Assembly: GCF_014280035.1 (NCBI RefSeq) | Contig: NZ_CP047957.1 | Location: forward strand, 2,046,001 to 2,110,000 | DNA length: 64,000 nt | Source of the DNA: Synechococcus sp. A18-25c | GTDB lineage: Bacteria > Cyanobacteriota > Cyanobacteriia > PCC-6307 > Cyanobiaceae | Reading direction: 5' to 3' | Notes under the pieces: generated by a model | The model's database searches: none | The model's input: only the letters and a program-made list of their open reading frames with translations | What the model was told of the DNA's origin: nothing | In this document: piece by piece, positions 1 through 8,789 of the stretch | Position numbering within the stretch: the stretch's first letter is position 1 | How the letters are laid out: every line of letters starts with the position of its first letter | Translations under genes and position numbers: made by a program

Positions 1-176
1 TGATGGCCGATGGCGGCAATGTGGAGGTGGTGGAGATCGACGGTCCTGTGGTGAAAGTGCGCCTGCAGGGTGCCTGCGGCAGCTGCCCCAGCAGCACGAT
101 GACGCTGAAGATGGGCATCGAGCGCAAAATGCGTGAAGCGATCCCCGAAGTGAGTGAAGTGGTGCAGGTGCTTTGA
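1..176 (+). CDS. NifU-like iron-sulfur scaffold protein, C-terminal part (5' truncated)
   Basis: The reading frame enters the window at its left edge and stops with TGA at 174-176. The 57 visible codons from position 3 carry the CxxC motif [10 protein letters not shown] and the ending EVSEVVQVL, typical of the NifU C-terminal (Nfu) domain. That domain holds an Fe-S cluster through the paired cysteines and hands it to apoproteins. Stand-alone cyanobacterial Nfu proteins are about 80 residues, so roughly 20 residues are probably missing upstream. The next open frame continues in the same phase straight after the stop codon. Confidence 0.85.
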   Translation, partial: MADGGNVEVVEIDGPVVKVRLQGACGSCPSSTMTLKMGIERKMREAIPEVSEVVQVL

Positions 177-179
177 GCC

Positions 180-476
180 CTGGACCGACTCTTTGTCTAT
201 GGAAGCCTCAAAGCGGGAGGTGAAGCGCATCACCTGCTCGATGGCTGCACAAGAGAAGCCGACGGATTGCTGAGCCAGGCCAGGTTGATCGTCCAGAACG
301 GTTACCCAATGCTCATCCCTGGCACTGGATCAGTGCATGGCCAGGTGTATCGGATCCCACCAGAGCGATGGCCGGGCTTGCACGCCTGGGAAGGAGTCCC
401 CACCGACTACGCCTGTGGGCGCCGCCAGTTGGACGACGGTCGCTGGGTGTGGGTGTATCAGCAGCCCAATCATTAA
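180..476 (+). CDS. gamma-glutamylcyclotransferase-like (AIG2/YtfP) protein, apparently CTG start
   Basis: About 98 residues. FVYGSLKAGG near the N terminus is the family's signature glycine-rich loop, and LHAWEGVPTDY matches the DxxEG..Y region that supplies the conserved glutamate. Family members act as gamma-glutamyl(amine) cyclotransferases, but the substrate of the YtfP branch is uncertain. The signature sits four residues after a CTG at 180-182, and no ATG, GTG or TTG lies between the preceding nifU stop (174-176) and the motif. The first standard start, TTG at 267, would remove the active-site loop. An AGGTG lies 9 nt before the CTG. Either CTG initiates or the in-frame TGA is read through. 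Confidence 0.7.
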   Translation: MDRLFVYGSLKAGGEAHHLLDGCTREADGLLSQARLIVQNGYPMLIPGTGSVHGQVYRIPPERWPGLHAWEGVPTDYACGRRQLDDGRWVWVYQQPNH

Positions 477-521
477 CGCCAGCGGTCAAGCGATCATGGG
501 GACTGGATCGCACATCCAACC

Positions 522-1718
522 TTGAGAGACCTCTGCCCTGCCCTGGCAAACAAGACCTACTTCAATTACGGCGGTCAAGGTCCTCTACCGACACCTTCGC
601 TGGACGCGATCACAGCCAGCTGGACACGCATCCAGGAACTAGGACCCTTCACAGCAGAGATCTGGCCTTACATCAGCAAAGAGGTCAACAGCACGCGCGG
701 CCAGCTCGCCCGAATCTGCGGGGTCCCGCCTCATCGACTGGCCCTCAGCGAAAACGTCACCACCGGATGCGTTTTGCCGCTCTGGGGATTGCCTCTCAAA
801 CAGGGTGATCAAATCCTGATCAGCGACTGTGAGCATCCAGGAGTGGTGAGCGCCTGCCATGAATTCGCCCGGCGTCTCCAACTCACGATCGCAACCCTGC
901 CGGTGAAACATCTGCGCGGTGGTCGCGACGGGCAACAGCAAACCGATGAGGCCCTGCTCAGCGGCCTAGAGGAACACCTCAGCCCGAAGACTCGGCTGGT
1001 GGTGCTGTCTCATCTGCTCTGGAACACCGGGCAAGTGATGCCGATTCGAGCCGTGGCCGAACGACTGGAGCAACACCCTGCTCACCCCTACCTGCTGGTG
1101 GATGCCGCCCAGAGCGTGGGTCAGATTCCCGTGTCTGACGCCGCATCAGCCGCAGACATCTATGCCTTCACCGGTCACAAGTGGGCCTGCGGGCCTGAGG
1201 GTCTTGGCGGCTTGGCCCTGTCTGAGCGCATGCTGACCGAAGCCAACCCCACGATCATTGGCTGGCGCAGCCTTCAAGACGAGAGCCGCGCCATTGCCGG
1301 TGACCCGGATCCGTTCCATCACGACAGCCGCCGTTTTGAGGTGGCCACCAGCTGCGTTCCCCTGATGACCGGGCTGCGCCGTTCCCTGGAGGTGCTCGAT
1401 CAAGAGGGATCTGCTGAGGAGCGCCTGCAACGCATCACGTCGCTCAGCGCCACGCTCTGGAACGCGCTCGATGCCATCCCAGGGGTGACACCGGTCCTGG
1501 ATGGACCACCGCCCGCTGGCCTGGTGAGCTTTCAGATCAGCCAGGGAGCAACTCAGATCGATCCCGCCGCGGTAGTGCAACGCCTCGGCGCAGATCAGCT
1601 GTGGATTCGCGATCTGGCGGATCCCTCCTGCTTACGCGCCTGCACGCACATCTGCACCACGGTCGAAGAGCTCGAACGTCTCACCAACGCTGTGAGCAAG
1701 GAAGCCACCCCCTGCTGA
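522..1718 (+). CDS. class V aminotransferase / cysteine desulfurase-like C-S lyase
   Basis: 398 residues, fold type I PLP enzyme. The Schiff-base lysine is K220 in the motif FTGHKWACGP, and the PLP-contacting aspartate lies in LLVDAAQSVGQ. The family includes SufS/NifS desulfurases, isopenicillin-N epimerase-like proteins and the cyanobacterial cysteine/cystine lyase; overall character favours the last group, without proof of substrate. The only plausible start is TTG at 522, because the frame is closed by TAA at 474-476. The gene abuts murE tail to tail with no gap. It follows the NifU-like gene closely, which suits a role in sulfur mobilisation. Confidence 0.8.
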   Translation: MRDLCPALANKTYFNYGGQGPLPTPSLDAITASWTRIQELGPFTAEIWPYISKEVNSTRGQLARICGVPPHRLALSENVTTGCVLPLWGLPLKQGDQILISDCEHPGVVSACHEFARRLQLTIATLPVKHLRGGRDGQQQTDEALLSGLEEHLSPKTRLVVLSHLLWNTGQVMPIRAVAERLEQHPAHPYLLVDAAQSVGQIPVSDAASAADIYAFTGHKWACGPEGLGGLALSERMLTEANPTIIGWRSLQDESRAIAGDPDPFHHDSRRFEVATSCVPLMTGLRRSLEVLDQEGSAEERLQRITSLSATLWNALDAIPGVTPVLDGPPPAGLVSFQISQGATQIDPAAVVQRLGADQLWIRDLADPSCLRACTHICTTVEELERLTNAVSKEATPC

Positions 1719-3218
1719 TCAGCCCCAGCAGCGAAGGGCTTTTTCCGCCTCTTCTCGATCGTCAAAATGCACCTTTTCGGTGCCCAGGATCTGATAATCC
1801 TCGTGCCCCTTCCCGGCAATCAACACCAGATCGCCAGGTCCTGATGCCGCGATCGCCTGGGCAATCGCCACGGCGCGATCAACTTCCACCACGCGATCAG
1901 CATCCAACGGCAGACCCTGCACCACATCCATGAGGATCTGTTGCGGATCCTCTGTCCGAGGATTGTCCGAGGTCACCACCACTACATCGGCCAACTCCGC
2001 TGCGATCGCTGCCATTTGAGGTCGTTTGCCCCGGTCGCGATCGCCTCCGCATCCGAACACACAGATCAAGCGTCGTTCGGCAAAGGGGCGGCAGGCCTCA
2101 AGAGCGCTGCGCAAGCCATCGGGCGTGTGGGCGTAATCCACCAGCACAGAGGGTCGTTGCTCGGCTGTGGGGGCTGCGGGCAACACGCGCTCCATACGAC
2201 CTGGAACCCCGCGGAACTTGGGCAAGGCCTGGAGGAGCAGCGAGAGTGGCAACCCCTGCTGAAGCAGCGCGCCCAGGGCCTGCATCGCATTCATCAGGTT
2301 GAAACGTCCCACTAACGGGGAATGGAACCGCGCGTCTCCCTTGGGGGTGATCAACAAGCCCTGCACCCCCGCGGAGGTCATCTTCAGGTCGCGCATGAAC
2401 AGATCAGCCTCCTGCTCAAGGCTGCAACGCCATGCGCGTTCGCCCAACCGTTCCGCCAGTCGATGTCCCCAGGGATCATCCACATTCACCACGGCAGCTG
2501 GACCTTCCCCCACCAGAAAGGGCTCCGCGAACAGACGCGCTTTGGCGTCGAAGTAGTCCTCCATCGACGCGTGATAGTCGAGGTGGTCCTGGGTGAGATT
2601 GGTGAACACCGCGCCGGCAAACCGGCATCCCGCCACCCGTCGCTGATCCAGGGCGTGGGAGCTCACCTCCATGGCCGCCACCTGAGTTCCTCCAGCGAGA
2701 GCTTCCGCCAACTGCGCCTGCAGCCGATCCGCTACTGCCGTGGTGTGAGTGGAGGTGATGCTGTGGCCAGGCCAGCGATTCACCAAGGTGCCGAAGAGTG
2801 CAGCGGGTCGACCGCACTCCGCACTGAGGTGCTCGATTAGGTGCGTTGTGGTGGTTTTGCCGTTGGTGCCGGTCACACCAATGAGATGCAACCGCGATGA
2901 GGGTTGTTGCCAGAACGCCGCGGCCAACTCACCAGCCCAATGAGCAACAGGGGCCGGAAGCACCAACACCGGATCCTCACTGGTGGGCGGATGGGATTCG
3001 GCGGCCTCGGCGCCGATCAACGCTGCCGCCGCACCGGCCTCCAATGCCTTGCGCCAGAACTGACCACCATCCACCCGCTCACCGGGAAGTCCCACAAACA
3101 GACAACCGGAACCGACACTGCGGGAATCGCAAGTGATCGCCTCAATCCCCGGGTTTGGGAAGCCTTCCGGCACCGGTAGAGCAGCCGTTTTGAGAAGGGA
3201 ATGAAGCGTCTGCGTCAC
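1719..3218 (-). CDS. murE: UDP-N-acetylmuramoyl-tripeptide synthetase
   Basis: ATP-dependent ligase that adds the third residue of the peptidoglycan stem peptide in the cytoplasm. The ATP-binding loop [14 protein letters not shown] and the central domain are clear, and SDNPRTEDP contains the DNPR motif associated with meso-diaminopimelate specificity. A GTG at 3216-3218, preceded on the minus strand by an AGGGGG Shine-Dalgarno stretch, gives 499 residues, the usual family length; the frame is open further upstream (to 3287), but that would overlap the glutaredoxin-like gene. It follows that gene and yidD on the same strand. Its 3' end meets the class V aminotransferase. Confidence 0.95.
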   Translation of the reverse strand: MTQTLHSLLKTAALPVPEGFPNPGIEAITCDSRSVGSGCLFVGLPGERVDGGQFWRKALEAGAAAALIGAEAAESHPPTSEDPVLVLPAPVAHWAGELAAAFWQQPSSRLHLIGVTGTNGKTTTTHLIEHLSAECGRPAALFGTLVNRWPGHSITSTHTTAVADRLQAQLAEALAGGTQVAAMEVSSHALDQRRVAGCRFAGAVFTNLTQDHLDYHASMEDYFDAKARLFAEPFLVGEGPAAVVNVDDPWGHRLAERLGERAWRCSLEQEADLFMRDLKMTSAGVQGLLITPKGDARFHSPLVGRFNLMNAMQALGALLQQGLPLSLLLQALPKFRGVPGRMERVLPAAPTAEQRPSVLVDYAHTPDGLRSALEACRPFAERRLICVFGCGGDRDRGKRPQMAAIAAELADVVVVTSDNPRTEDPQQILMDVVQGLPLDADRVVEVDRAVAIAQAIAASGPGDLVLIAGKGHEDYQILGTEKVHFDDREEAEKALRCWG

Positions 3219-3244
3219 CAACAACCCCCTTGAATCCAGCTTTT

Positions 3245-3553
3245 CTAGTTCGATCCTGCGCTGGTGGGAGATAGCCGTTGCAACCAACCAAACAGTCCCT
3301 CTGCACTGAGCCGCGGCGAGACCCGCGGTAAAGGAACGTCCTGGAGGTGCAGAACTGGCACCTCCAGGTCGTAGCGAGCGCGCAGTTCAGGTTCGACGCC
3401 TGGGGCGTCGATGTCGATCACCGTGAGCTGGAGAGGAGGGCGCAACTGGCTGAGATCCAGCTGCCGCAGACGCTGCTCCAAGCCCTCACAGAGGCAGCAA
3501 CCCTGGCGACTGAACAAGGTGAGCTGCAACGGATCAGTCGGGGACGGGGTCAC
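3245..3553 (-). CDS. glutaredoxin-like protein (DUF836 type)
   Basis: About 102 residues of thioredoxin fold. [17 protein letters not shown] is the N-terminal beta-strand followed by a CxxC active site, and [10 protein letters not shown] supplies the cis-proline strand. This matches the DUF836/glutaredoxin-like family of small thiol proteins of unknown partner. The GTG at 3551-3553 is preferred, since it overlaps the yidD end by 20 bases; a GTG at 3613 is also open but would overlap yidD by 80. The gene lies between yidD and murE in a minus-strand run. Confidence 0.8.
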   Translation of the reverse strand: MTPSPTDPLQLTLFSRQGCCLCEGLEQRLRQLDLSQLRPPLQLTVIDIDAPGVEPELRARYDLEVPVLHLQDVPLPRVSPRLSAEGLFGWLQRLSPTSAGSN

Positions 3554-3812
3554 AGCCGCAAGGGGTGAAGGGATGGCACCGGCTGATCCGGCGCAGGGTG
3601 AGCCAGCCACCACGCCATGGACCGTGTCGCTGAATCGCTTCCACTCCGTAGGCGCTGCACGTGGGAATGAACCGACAGCGGGGACCCAGCAACGGCGAGA
3701 TCCAGCGGCGATAAAAGCCGATGAGCGCCAACATCAATTGCGCCAGCGCCTGGTTGAGGGATTGCGCCAAGGAGTGTGATTTGTCGCCGGATAGAGTGTT
3801 TGATTCGCGCAT
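3534..3812 (-). CDS. yidD: membrane protein insertion efficiency factor YidD
   Basis: Small protein associated with the inner membrane that assists YidC-dependent insertion. The signature LISPLLGPxCRFxPTCSxYG appears here as [16 protein letters not shown], followed by [13 protein letters not shown], and the C terminus ends CGCDPVPD. An ATG at 3812 gives 92 residues; a longer frame reaches 3875, but family members are about 70-90 residues, and a TTG further in is also possible. The gene is divergent from rpsD across about 75 bases, which must hold both promoters. Confidence 0.9.
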   Translation of the reverse strand: MRESNTLSGDKSHSLAQSLNQALAQLMLALIGFYRRWISPLLGPRCRFIPTCSAYGVEAIQRHGPWRGGWLTLRRISRCHPFTPCGCDPVPD

Positions 3813-3886
3813 GTGATACCGCGATGTGGACCCTGCGTCCAGCATGACGGTTGAGCGGTGCGGATGCTCCAACACCTTCCTTACTT

Positions 3887-4495
3887 ATGTCTCGTTACCG
3901 CGGCCCTCGCCTGAGGATCACGCGGCGCTTGGGAGACCTCCCCGGTCTCACCCGGAAGGCCGCCAAACGGTCCTATCCCCCCGGTCAGCACGGCCAAGCC
4001 CGTCGCAAGCGCTCTGAATATGCGATCCGTCTCGAAGAGAAGCAGAAGCTTCGCTTTAACTACGGCGTGTCTGAACGCCAACTCGTGCGCTACGTGAAGA
4101 AAGCGCGCGCCCAGGACGGTTCCACCGGAACCAACCTGCTCAAGCTGCTCGAGAACCGTCTCGACAACGTCTGCTTCCGTCTCGGTTTCGGGCCGACCGT
4201 GCCTGGCGCCCGCCAGCTGGTGAACCACGGACACGTCACCGTGAACGGCCGCGTGACTGACATCGCCAGCTATCAATGCAAGGCCGGTGATGTGATCGCG
4301 ATCCGCGAACGCAAAGGCAGCAAGAAGCTGGCTGAGGGCAACCTCGAATTCCCCGGTTTGGCCAACGTGCCTCCGCACCTGGAGCTCGACAAGTCGAAGC
4401 TCAGCGCCAAGGTCGTGAGCAAGTGCGAACGCGAATGGGTCGCACTGGAAATCAACGAACTGCTGGTGGTGGAGTACTACTCCCGCAAGGTCTGA
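3887..4495 (+). CDS. rpsD: 30S ribosomal protein S4
   Basis: 202 residues. It starts [16 protein letters not shown] and contains the S4 RNA-binding domain (about residues 90-150: [20 protein letters not shown], then [10 protein letters not shown]). S4 is a primary 16S rRNA binder in small-subunit assembly. In this organism the gene stands alone rather than in the alpha operon, as in other cyanobacteria. The ATG at 3887 is chosen over an upstream in-frame candidate because the family always begins MSRYxGP. No clear Shine-Dalgarno is present. A strong hairpin terminator follows at 4525-4558. Confidence 0.98.
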   Translation: MSRYRGPRLRITRRLGDLPGLTRKAAKRSYPPGQHGQARRKRSEYAIRLEEKQKLRFNYGVSERQLVRYVKKARAQDGSTGTNLLKLLENRLDNVCFRLGFGPTVPGARQLVNHGHVTVNGRVTDIASYQCKAGDVIAIRERKGSKKLAEGNLEFPGLANVPPHLELDKSKLSAKVVSKCEREWVALEINELLVVEYYSRKV

Positions 4496-4524
4496 CACCT
4501 GCCCTGCTCATTCGTGGTCATCGT

Positions 4525-4558
4525 CCCCGCCCGGCAACACCGCGGCGGGGATTTTTTT
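4525..4558 (+). terminator. intrinsic terminator of rpsD
   Basis: CCCCGCC at 4525-4531 pairs with GGCGGGG at 4544-4550 and is followed by a run of seven T at 4552-4558. It lies 30 bases after the rpsD stop codon and before the converging small gene at 4581. Confidence 0.85.
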
Positions 4559-4580
4559 GGCACCTGCACTGATCAGCGCA

Positions 4581-4838
4581 CTAACGGATGAGGTTGGCCT
4601 TGAAAAAACCCAGTCCAAGGCCAAAGCCTTTGGGTTTGTCTTCCAGAAACGTGATGGCCAGTTCAAAATCCATCAACCCCGTCTCCTCGATCAGCTGACG
4701 AGACAGCTGGCCCTCACGCTGCTCCAAGTAGCGGGCATGAATTTGCTCTTTGTTCTCACTCAGAAACGTGACGATCTCGCTGAGCACGTGATCCCGCCAT
4801 TCATCTTTGTCAAGCTGCTGCAGAGCGCTCTCAGCCAC
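4581..4838 (-). CDS. small conserved hypothetical protein
   Basis: 85 residues, acidic and helix-rich in the first half (WRDHVLSEIVTFLSENKEQI), ending in a glycine-rich KGFGLGLGFFKANLIR. No recognised domain, no signal peptide and no transmembrane segment. It is convergent with rpsD and divergent from the metB-like gene, so it is transcribed alone. The composition looks like a genuine protein and not an antisense shadow, because nothing codes on the other strand. Confidence 0.65.
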   Translation of the reverse strand: MAESALQQLDKDEWRDHVLSEIVTFLSENKEQIHARYLEQREGQLSRQLIEETGLMDFELAITFLEDKPKGFGLGLGFFKANLIR

Positions 4839-4896
4839 GGCGGAAGGTTTGGATCTGGACCGACGCTAGCGGCGGTCAGCAGGCCGTTTCCTAGCC

Positions 4897-6078
4897 TTGC
4901 CACTTGATCGCAGCCACGCCTTGCAGCGTCCAGCAAAAGCACCGGCCGACAGCACCCGAGCCATCCATCACGGCGAGAGCTTTGCAGGGGGCACGGGCAC
5001 GGTGATGCCCCCGATCTACGCCACCTCCACCTTTGCCCACGGCAACTCCGAGGGTTTCGACTACACCCGCTCCGGCAACCCCAACTTCCGGATCCTGGAG
5101 GGTGTCCTGGCGTCTGTGGAGCACTGTGAACACGCCACGGTGTTCGGCTCCGGCGTGAGCGCGATTACCGCCATTGCCTCAGGACTGCGTCAGGGCGATC
5201 TGGTTCTGTGCGAAGAAAATCTCTACGGCTGCACCGTCCGTTTGTTCGAGCAGGTGTTCGCCAAGTTCGGCGTGCGCACGCAATGGGTGGACTTCACCGC
5301 GCCTTCTGCGGTTGATGCGATTGCTTCGAGCCAGCCAGCCATGGTCTGGTTGGAAAGCCCCACCAATCCCCTGCTGAAGGTGATTGATCTGAAGGCGGTG
5401 TGTGCCGCAGCCAAGGCCGCCAATGTTCCCGTTGTGGTGGACAACACCTTTGCCACAGCCCTCGTGCAACGACCGCTCGAACTGGGAGCCACCCTGTCAC
5501 TCACCAGCACCACCAAATACATCAACGGCCATTCCGATGCCCTGGGTGGGGCAGTGTGCATGGACGATTCCAACTGGCACCAGAAGATGGTGTTCGCGCA
5601 GAAGGCCCTGGGCTTGCAGCCCTCACCCTTCGACTGCTGGTTGATCACCCGCGGCATCAAAACCCTGCCCCTGCGTCTGAAACAGCAGCTGGCCAACGCG
5701 GCAACGCTGGCGGATCACCTGGCGAATCACCCCCGGGTGAGCTGGGTGCGTTACCCCCACCGTTCAGACCATCCCCAGCAGGACGTTGCTCTTCAGCAGA
5801 TGCGCGGTGGGGGAGCCATGGTCACGGTTGGCATTGATGCCAACCGTGACCAGGCCTATGCGGTCTGCAAGGCACTGCGCTGGTTCACGATGGCTGAAAG
5901 CCTCGGTGGCGTGGAGAGCCTGATCTGCCATCCCGCCACCATGACCCACGCCGCCGTTGCCGCCGAGGTGAAGCAAAAACTGGGCATCAGCGATGGCCTG
6001 ATCCGGCTGTCCGTGGGGTGTGAGGATGTTTCGGATTTGATCAACGATCTCGACCAGGCGTTGAACCAGCTGCGATGA
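4897..6078 (+). CDS. metB: Cys/Met metabolism PLP enzyme (cystathionine gamma-synthase / lyase type)
   Basis: 393 residues, gamma-family fold type I PLP enzyme. The cofactor lysine is K207 in LTSTTKYINGHSD; IYATSTFAHG and FDYTRSGNPN near the N terminus supply the tyrosine/arginine phosphate contacts. Such enzymes make cystathionine from activated homoserine and cysteine, or cleave it; the exact reaction cannot be read from sequence. TTG at 4897 is the apparent start, with another TTG at 4921. Its stop overlaps the next gene's ATG by four bases, so the two CGS-like enzymes are translationally coupled and may perform successive transsulfuration steps. Confidence 0.85.
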   Translation: MPLDRSHALQRPAKAPADSTRAIHHGESFAGGTGTVMPPIYATSTFAHGNSEGFDYTRSGNPNFRILEGVLASVEHCEHATVFGSGVSAITAIASGLRQGDLVLCEENLYGCTVRLFEQVFAKFGVRTQWVDFTAPSAVDAIASSQPAMVWLESPTNPLLKVIDLKAVCAAAKAANVPVVVDNTFATALVQRPLELGATLSLTSTTKYINGHSDALGGAVCMDDSNWHQKMVFAQKALGLQPSPFDCWLITRGIKTLPLRLKQQLANAATLADHLANHPRVSWVRYPHRSDHPQQDVALQQMRGGGAMVTVGIDANRDQAYAVCKALRWFTMAESLGGVESLICHPATMTHAAVAAEVKQKLGISDGLIRLSVGCEDVSDLINDLDQALNQLR

Positions 6079-7559
6079 GTGCTCGCGATTTACGGCGCGA
6101 TCCCTGCTGGCAGGCCGGCGATTTGGGCCATCCGCTGCCCGATTCCCCACACGCCGTCTCGGTGGCCCTACCCACCTGGCGTGATGTGATCGCTTACGAG
6201 GAGAACGATCCGAACTGCCGCGGCGCCCTGCGAACGGTCTACCCACGCTTCGGTTTGCATCCACTGGTGGCCGCACTGGCCAGCCAAGCGCTGCAGCAGA
6301 CCAACACATCCTTCCCCCAGGGTTCGAGCAGCTGGCCTTATCCCAACCGAGCTGCAGCAACCGCGGCTCAGATGCACTGCCGGCGGCAACGATCCAACGG
6401 AACTACGCATCTCGAAACCATCCATGGACTGACCTGCCTGGTCGCCGATGCCATTTGCACACCAGCAGCCAAAGCCTTCTGGCAGCACACAGGGCTCGGT
6501 GCTTCCTCAAGGCTTGCCGCTGTGGCCCTCGGACATGACACCGCTCCAGATCCCGAGGACGGTGCATCAGCACGGTGCAGCGTGGTTCGGCGTCTGGCCG
6601 CGATCTACGACTGTGAACCCGAGGCGATCAGCCTGCATCCCTCGGGAATGGCCGCCCTGCACCGGGCGCTTGAACTGGTGTGTGATGCCGACCCAACACG
6701 GCCGGTGCTGCAGATCGGGTTCCCTTACGTCGATGTGCTGAAACTGCCGCAGATGGTCTTCGCTGGAGCTGAGCTCCTGCTGGATGACCGTGCAGCCAGC
6801 GTGCAATCCGCGCTCGACTCCCTGCGACCTGCTGCAGTGGTGGTGGAAGTACCCAGCAATCCCCTGCTGCGCTGTATCGACCTTGCCGTCATCGCCAAGC
6901 TCGCGCATCAACGCAACATTCCTGTGATCGCCGACGACACCATTGGCTCCGGCCTGAATGTCGATGCCTTGCCGCACGTCGACCTGGTGTTTAGTTCCCT
7001 CACCAAAAGTTTTGCCGGTCGAGGTGATGTACTCGCAGGCAGCCTTGTCTTAAGCCCCCACTCCCGTTGGCACGCACAGCTCATCGACGCGGCACGACAA
7101 CGCCCGCCCCTGGCCCCACTGGCCGACGGCGATGCCACAGTCTTGGAGCAAGGAAGCCGTGATGTCGCCGATCGCATCCCCCGTTTGAATGCCAACACCC
7201 TGTTGTTGGCTGCACGTCTCCGTCAGCACCCTGCTGTGGCGCGGGTGTTTCATCCTGCTGACTGTGAGAACTTTCGGCAGCTCCAACGACCGGGCGGAGG
7301 CCATGGTTGCTTGCTTTCCTTTGAACTGAAGGGCGGCAGCGAACAAGCCCAACGGGTGTATGACGCCCTCGCGGTTTGCAAAGGTCCCAGCCTTGGCACC
7401 GCTTTCACGCTGGTGTGCCCCTATGTGCTTCTTGCCCACTACAAGGAGCTGCCCTGGGCAGCCCGTTGTGGTGTGCCATCCCATCTCCTGAGAGTGTCGG
7501 TGGGTCTTGAGGAACCCGAGGAACTCTGGCGGCGCTTTCAACAAGCCCTGGAGGCTTAG
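6075..7559 (+). CDS. cystathionine gamma-synthase-like enzyme with extra N-terminal domain (fungal STR2-like architecture)
   Basis: 494 residues. The PLP lysine is K311 in FSSLTKSFAGRGDVLAG. About 150 residues precede the usual start of the CGS fold. They open with LPDSPHAVSVALPTW, then VIAYEENDP and VYPRFGLHPLV, a pattern I associate with fungal cystathionine gamma-synthases (yeast Str2, Neurospora Met-7) and not with bacterial MetB. The likely reaction is condensation of an activated homoserine with cysteine. It overlaps the preceding metB-like gene by four bases and is followed after 175 bases by cysK, so the three genes form a sulfur amino-acid cluster. Confidence 0.75.
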   Translation: MSARDLRRDPCWQAGDLGHPLPDSPHAVSVALPTWRDVIAYEENDPNCRGALRTVYPRFGLHPLVAALASQALQQTNTSFPQGSSSWPYPNRAAATAAQMHCRRQRSNGTTHLETIHGLTCLVADAICTPAAKAFWQHTGLGASSRLAAVALGHDTAPDPEDGASARCSVVRRLAAIYDCEPEAISLHPSGMAALHRALELVCDADPTRPVLQIGFPYVDVLKLPQMVFAGAELLLDDRAASVQSALDSLRPAAVVVEVPSNPLLRCIDLAVIAKLAHQRNIPVIADDTIGSGLNVDALPHVDLVFSSLTKSFAGRGDVLAGSLVLSPHSRWHAQLIDAARQRPPLAPLADGDATVLEQGSRDVADRIPRLNANTLLLAARLRQHPAVARVFHPADCENFRQLQRPGGGHGCLLSFELKGGSEQAQRVYDALAVCKGPSLGTAFTLVCPYVLLAHYKELPWAARCGVPSHLLRVSVGLEEPEELWRRFQQALEA

Positions 7560-7734
7560 GACGCCTTGGGCACCTTTAAGGGCGTATGACGGTCGCCACA
7601 GCGCGCCGTTCCCAGGAGCAATAGCAACACCAATGAGGGGTTGATTTATCAGAGTTTGAACAAGGCCTTAAGAGACAAGCACGTCGTCGAGTGCTCTATC
7701 TACATTGCTGAAATTGGCTAGTTCCCGACTTCCC
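7560..7734 (+). promoter_or_regulatory. cysK upstream region with a short hairpin
   Basis: This 175-base gap contains an inverted repeat, AGCAC at 7678-7682 pairing with GTGCT at 7691-7695, about 40 bases before the cysK ATG. A weaker pairing of ACGCC with GGCGT occurs just after the upstream stop. No known riboswitch was recognised. It presumably holds the cysK promoter, but I cannot place -35/-10 boxes confidently. Confidence 0.3.
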
Positions 7735-8721
7735 ATGCCTCGCGTTTACGCCGATAACAGCCAGGCCATTGGCAACACCCCCCTGGTTCGCCTCAACCAT
7801 GTCACCAAGGGCTGCAAAGCCACCGTTCTCGCCAAGGTCGAAGGTCGCAACCCTGCTTACAGCGTGAAGTGCCGGATCGGCGCAAACATGATCTGGGATG
7901 CCGAGAAGCGTGGCGAGCTCACCGAAGGCAAGGTGATTGTCGAGCCCACCTCCGGCAACACCGGCATTGCCCTGGCCTTCACCGCAGCAGCCCGCGGTTA
8001 CAAACTCGTGCTCACCATGCCCGAGTCAATGTCGATCGAACGTCGCCGTGTGATGGCCGTTCTTGGTGCTGAAATCGTGCTCACCGAAGCGGCCAAGGGC
8101 ATGCCCGGCGCGATTGCGAAGGCCAAGGAGATCGCTGCCACCGATCCTGGCAAGTACTTCATGCCTGGGCAGTTCGACAACCCGGCCAACCCCGAAATTC
8201 ACGAGAAGACCACCGGTCCTGAGATCTGGAACGACTGCGATGGCGCCATTGACGTGCTCGTCGCTGGTGTTGGAACCGGTGGAACCATCACCGGTGTGTC
8301 GCGCTACATCAAGAATGAAGCCGGCAAGGCAATTGAATCCGTCGCCGTGGAACCCACCCACAGTCCGGTGATCACCCAGACCATGAACGGCGAGGAGGTG
8401 AAGCCTGGCCCCCACAAGATTCAGGGCATTGGCGCTGGCTTCATTCCCAAGAATCTTGACCTCTCCGTGGTCGACAAGGTGGAGCAGGTGACGAACGACG
8501 AATCCGTCGCGATGGCTCAGCGCCTGGCCAAAGAAGAAGGGCTTCTGGTGGGCATCTCCTGCGGTGCTGCAGCCGCAGCCGCCATTCGCCTGGCCCAACA
8601 GGACGCTTACGCCGGTAAGACCATCGTCGTGGTGCTGCCCGACCTGGCGGAGCGCTATCTCTCCTCGGTGATGTTTGCCGATGTGCCCACCGGCATCATC
8701 GAGCAGCCCGTCGCAGTCTGA
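7735..8721 (+). CDS. cysK: cysteine synthase (O-acetylserine thiol-lyase)
   Basis: 328 residues, fold type II PLP enzyme making cysteine from O-acetylserine and sulfide. K45 in [14 protein letters not shown] binds [16 protein letters not shown] is the substrate loop and [15 protein letters not shown] the phosphate-binding glycine loop. The motif around the lysine and the following IWDAEKRG closely resemble enterobacterial CysK. The ATG at 7735 fits family length; a TTG at 7705 would add ten residues. It follows the two CGS-type genes and has its own terminator. Confidence 0.95.
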   Translation: MPRVYADNSQAIGNTPLVRLNHVTKGCKATVLAKVEGRNPAYSVKCRIGANMIWDAEKRGELTEGKVIVEPTSGNTGIALAFTAAARGYKLVLTMPESMSIERRRVMAVLGAEIVLTEAAKGMPGAIAKAKEIAATDPGKYFMPGQFDNPANPEIHEKTTGPEIWNDCDGAIDVLVAGVGTGGTITGVSRYIKNEAGKAIESVAVEPTHSPVITQTMNGEEVKPGPHKIQGIGAGFIPKNLDLSVVDKVEQVTNDESVAMAQRLAKEEGLLVGISCGAAAAAAIRLAQQDAYAGKTIVVVLPDLAERYLSSVMFADVPTGIIEQPVAV

Positions 8722-8751
8722 GCCCCTCAGGTCTTTTCTGAACGCAATCCG

Positions 8752-8778
8752 AGCCCTGCTGCATAGCGGGGCTTTTTT
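8752..8778 (+). terminator. intrinsic terminator of cysK
   Basis: AGCCCTGCT at 8752-8760 pairs with AGCGGGGCT ending at 8772 (one mismatch), and a T run follows to 8778. It lies 30 bases after the cysK stop and just before the converging gene that ends at 8790. Confidence 0.8.
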
Positions 8779-8789
8779 GATGTCGACTT

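Noticed and set aside
3881-4498. 205-codon minus-strand frame opposite rpsD
   Set aside because: rpsD is beyond doubt and the antisense product shows no family pattern.
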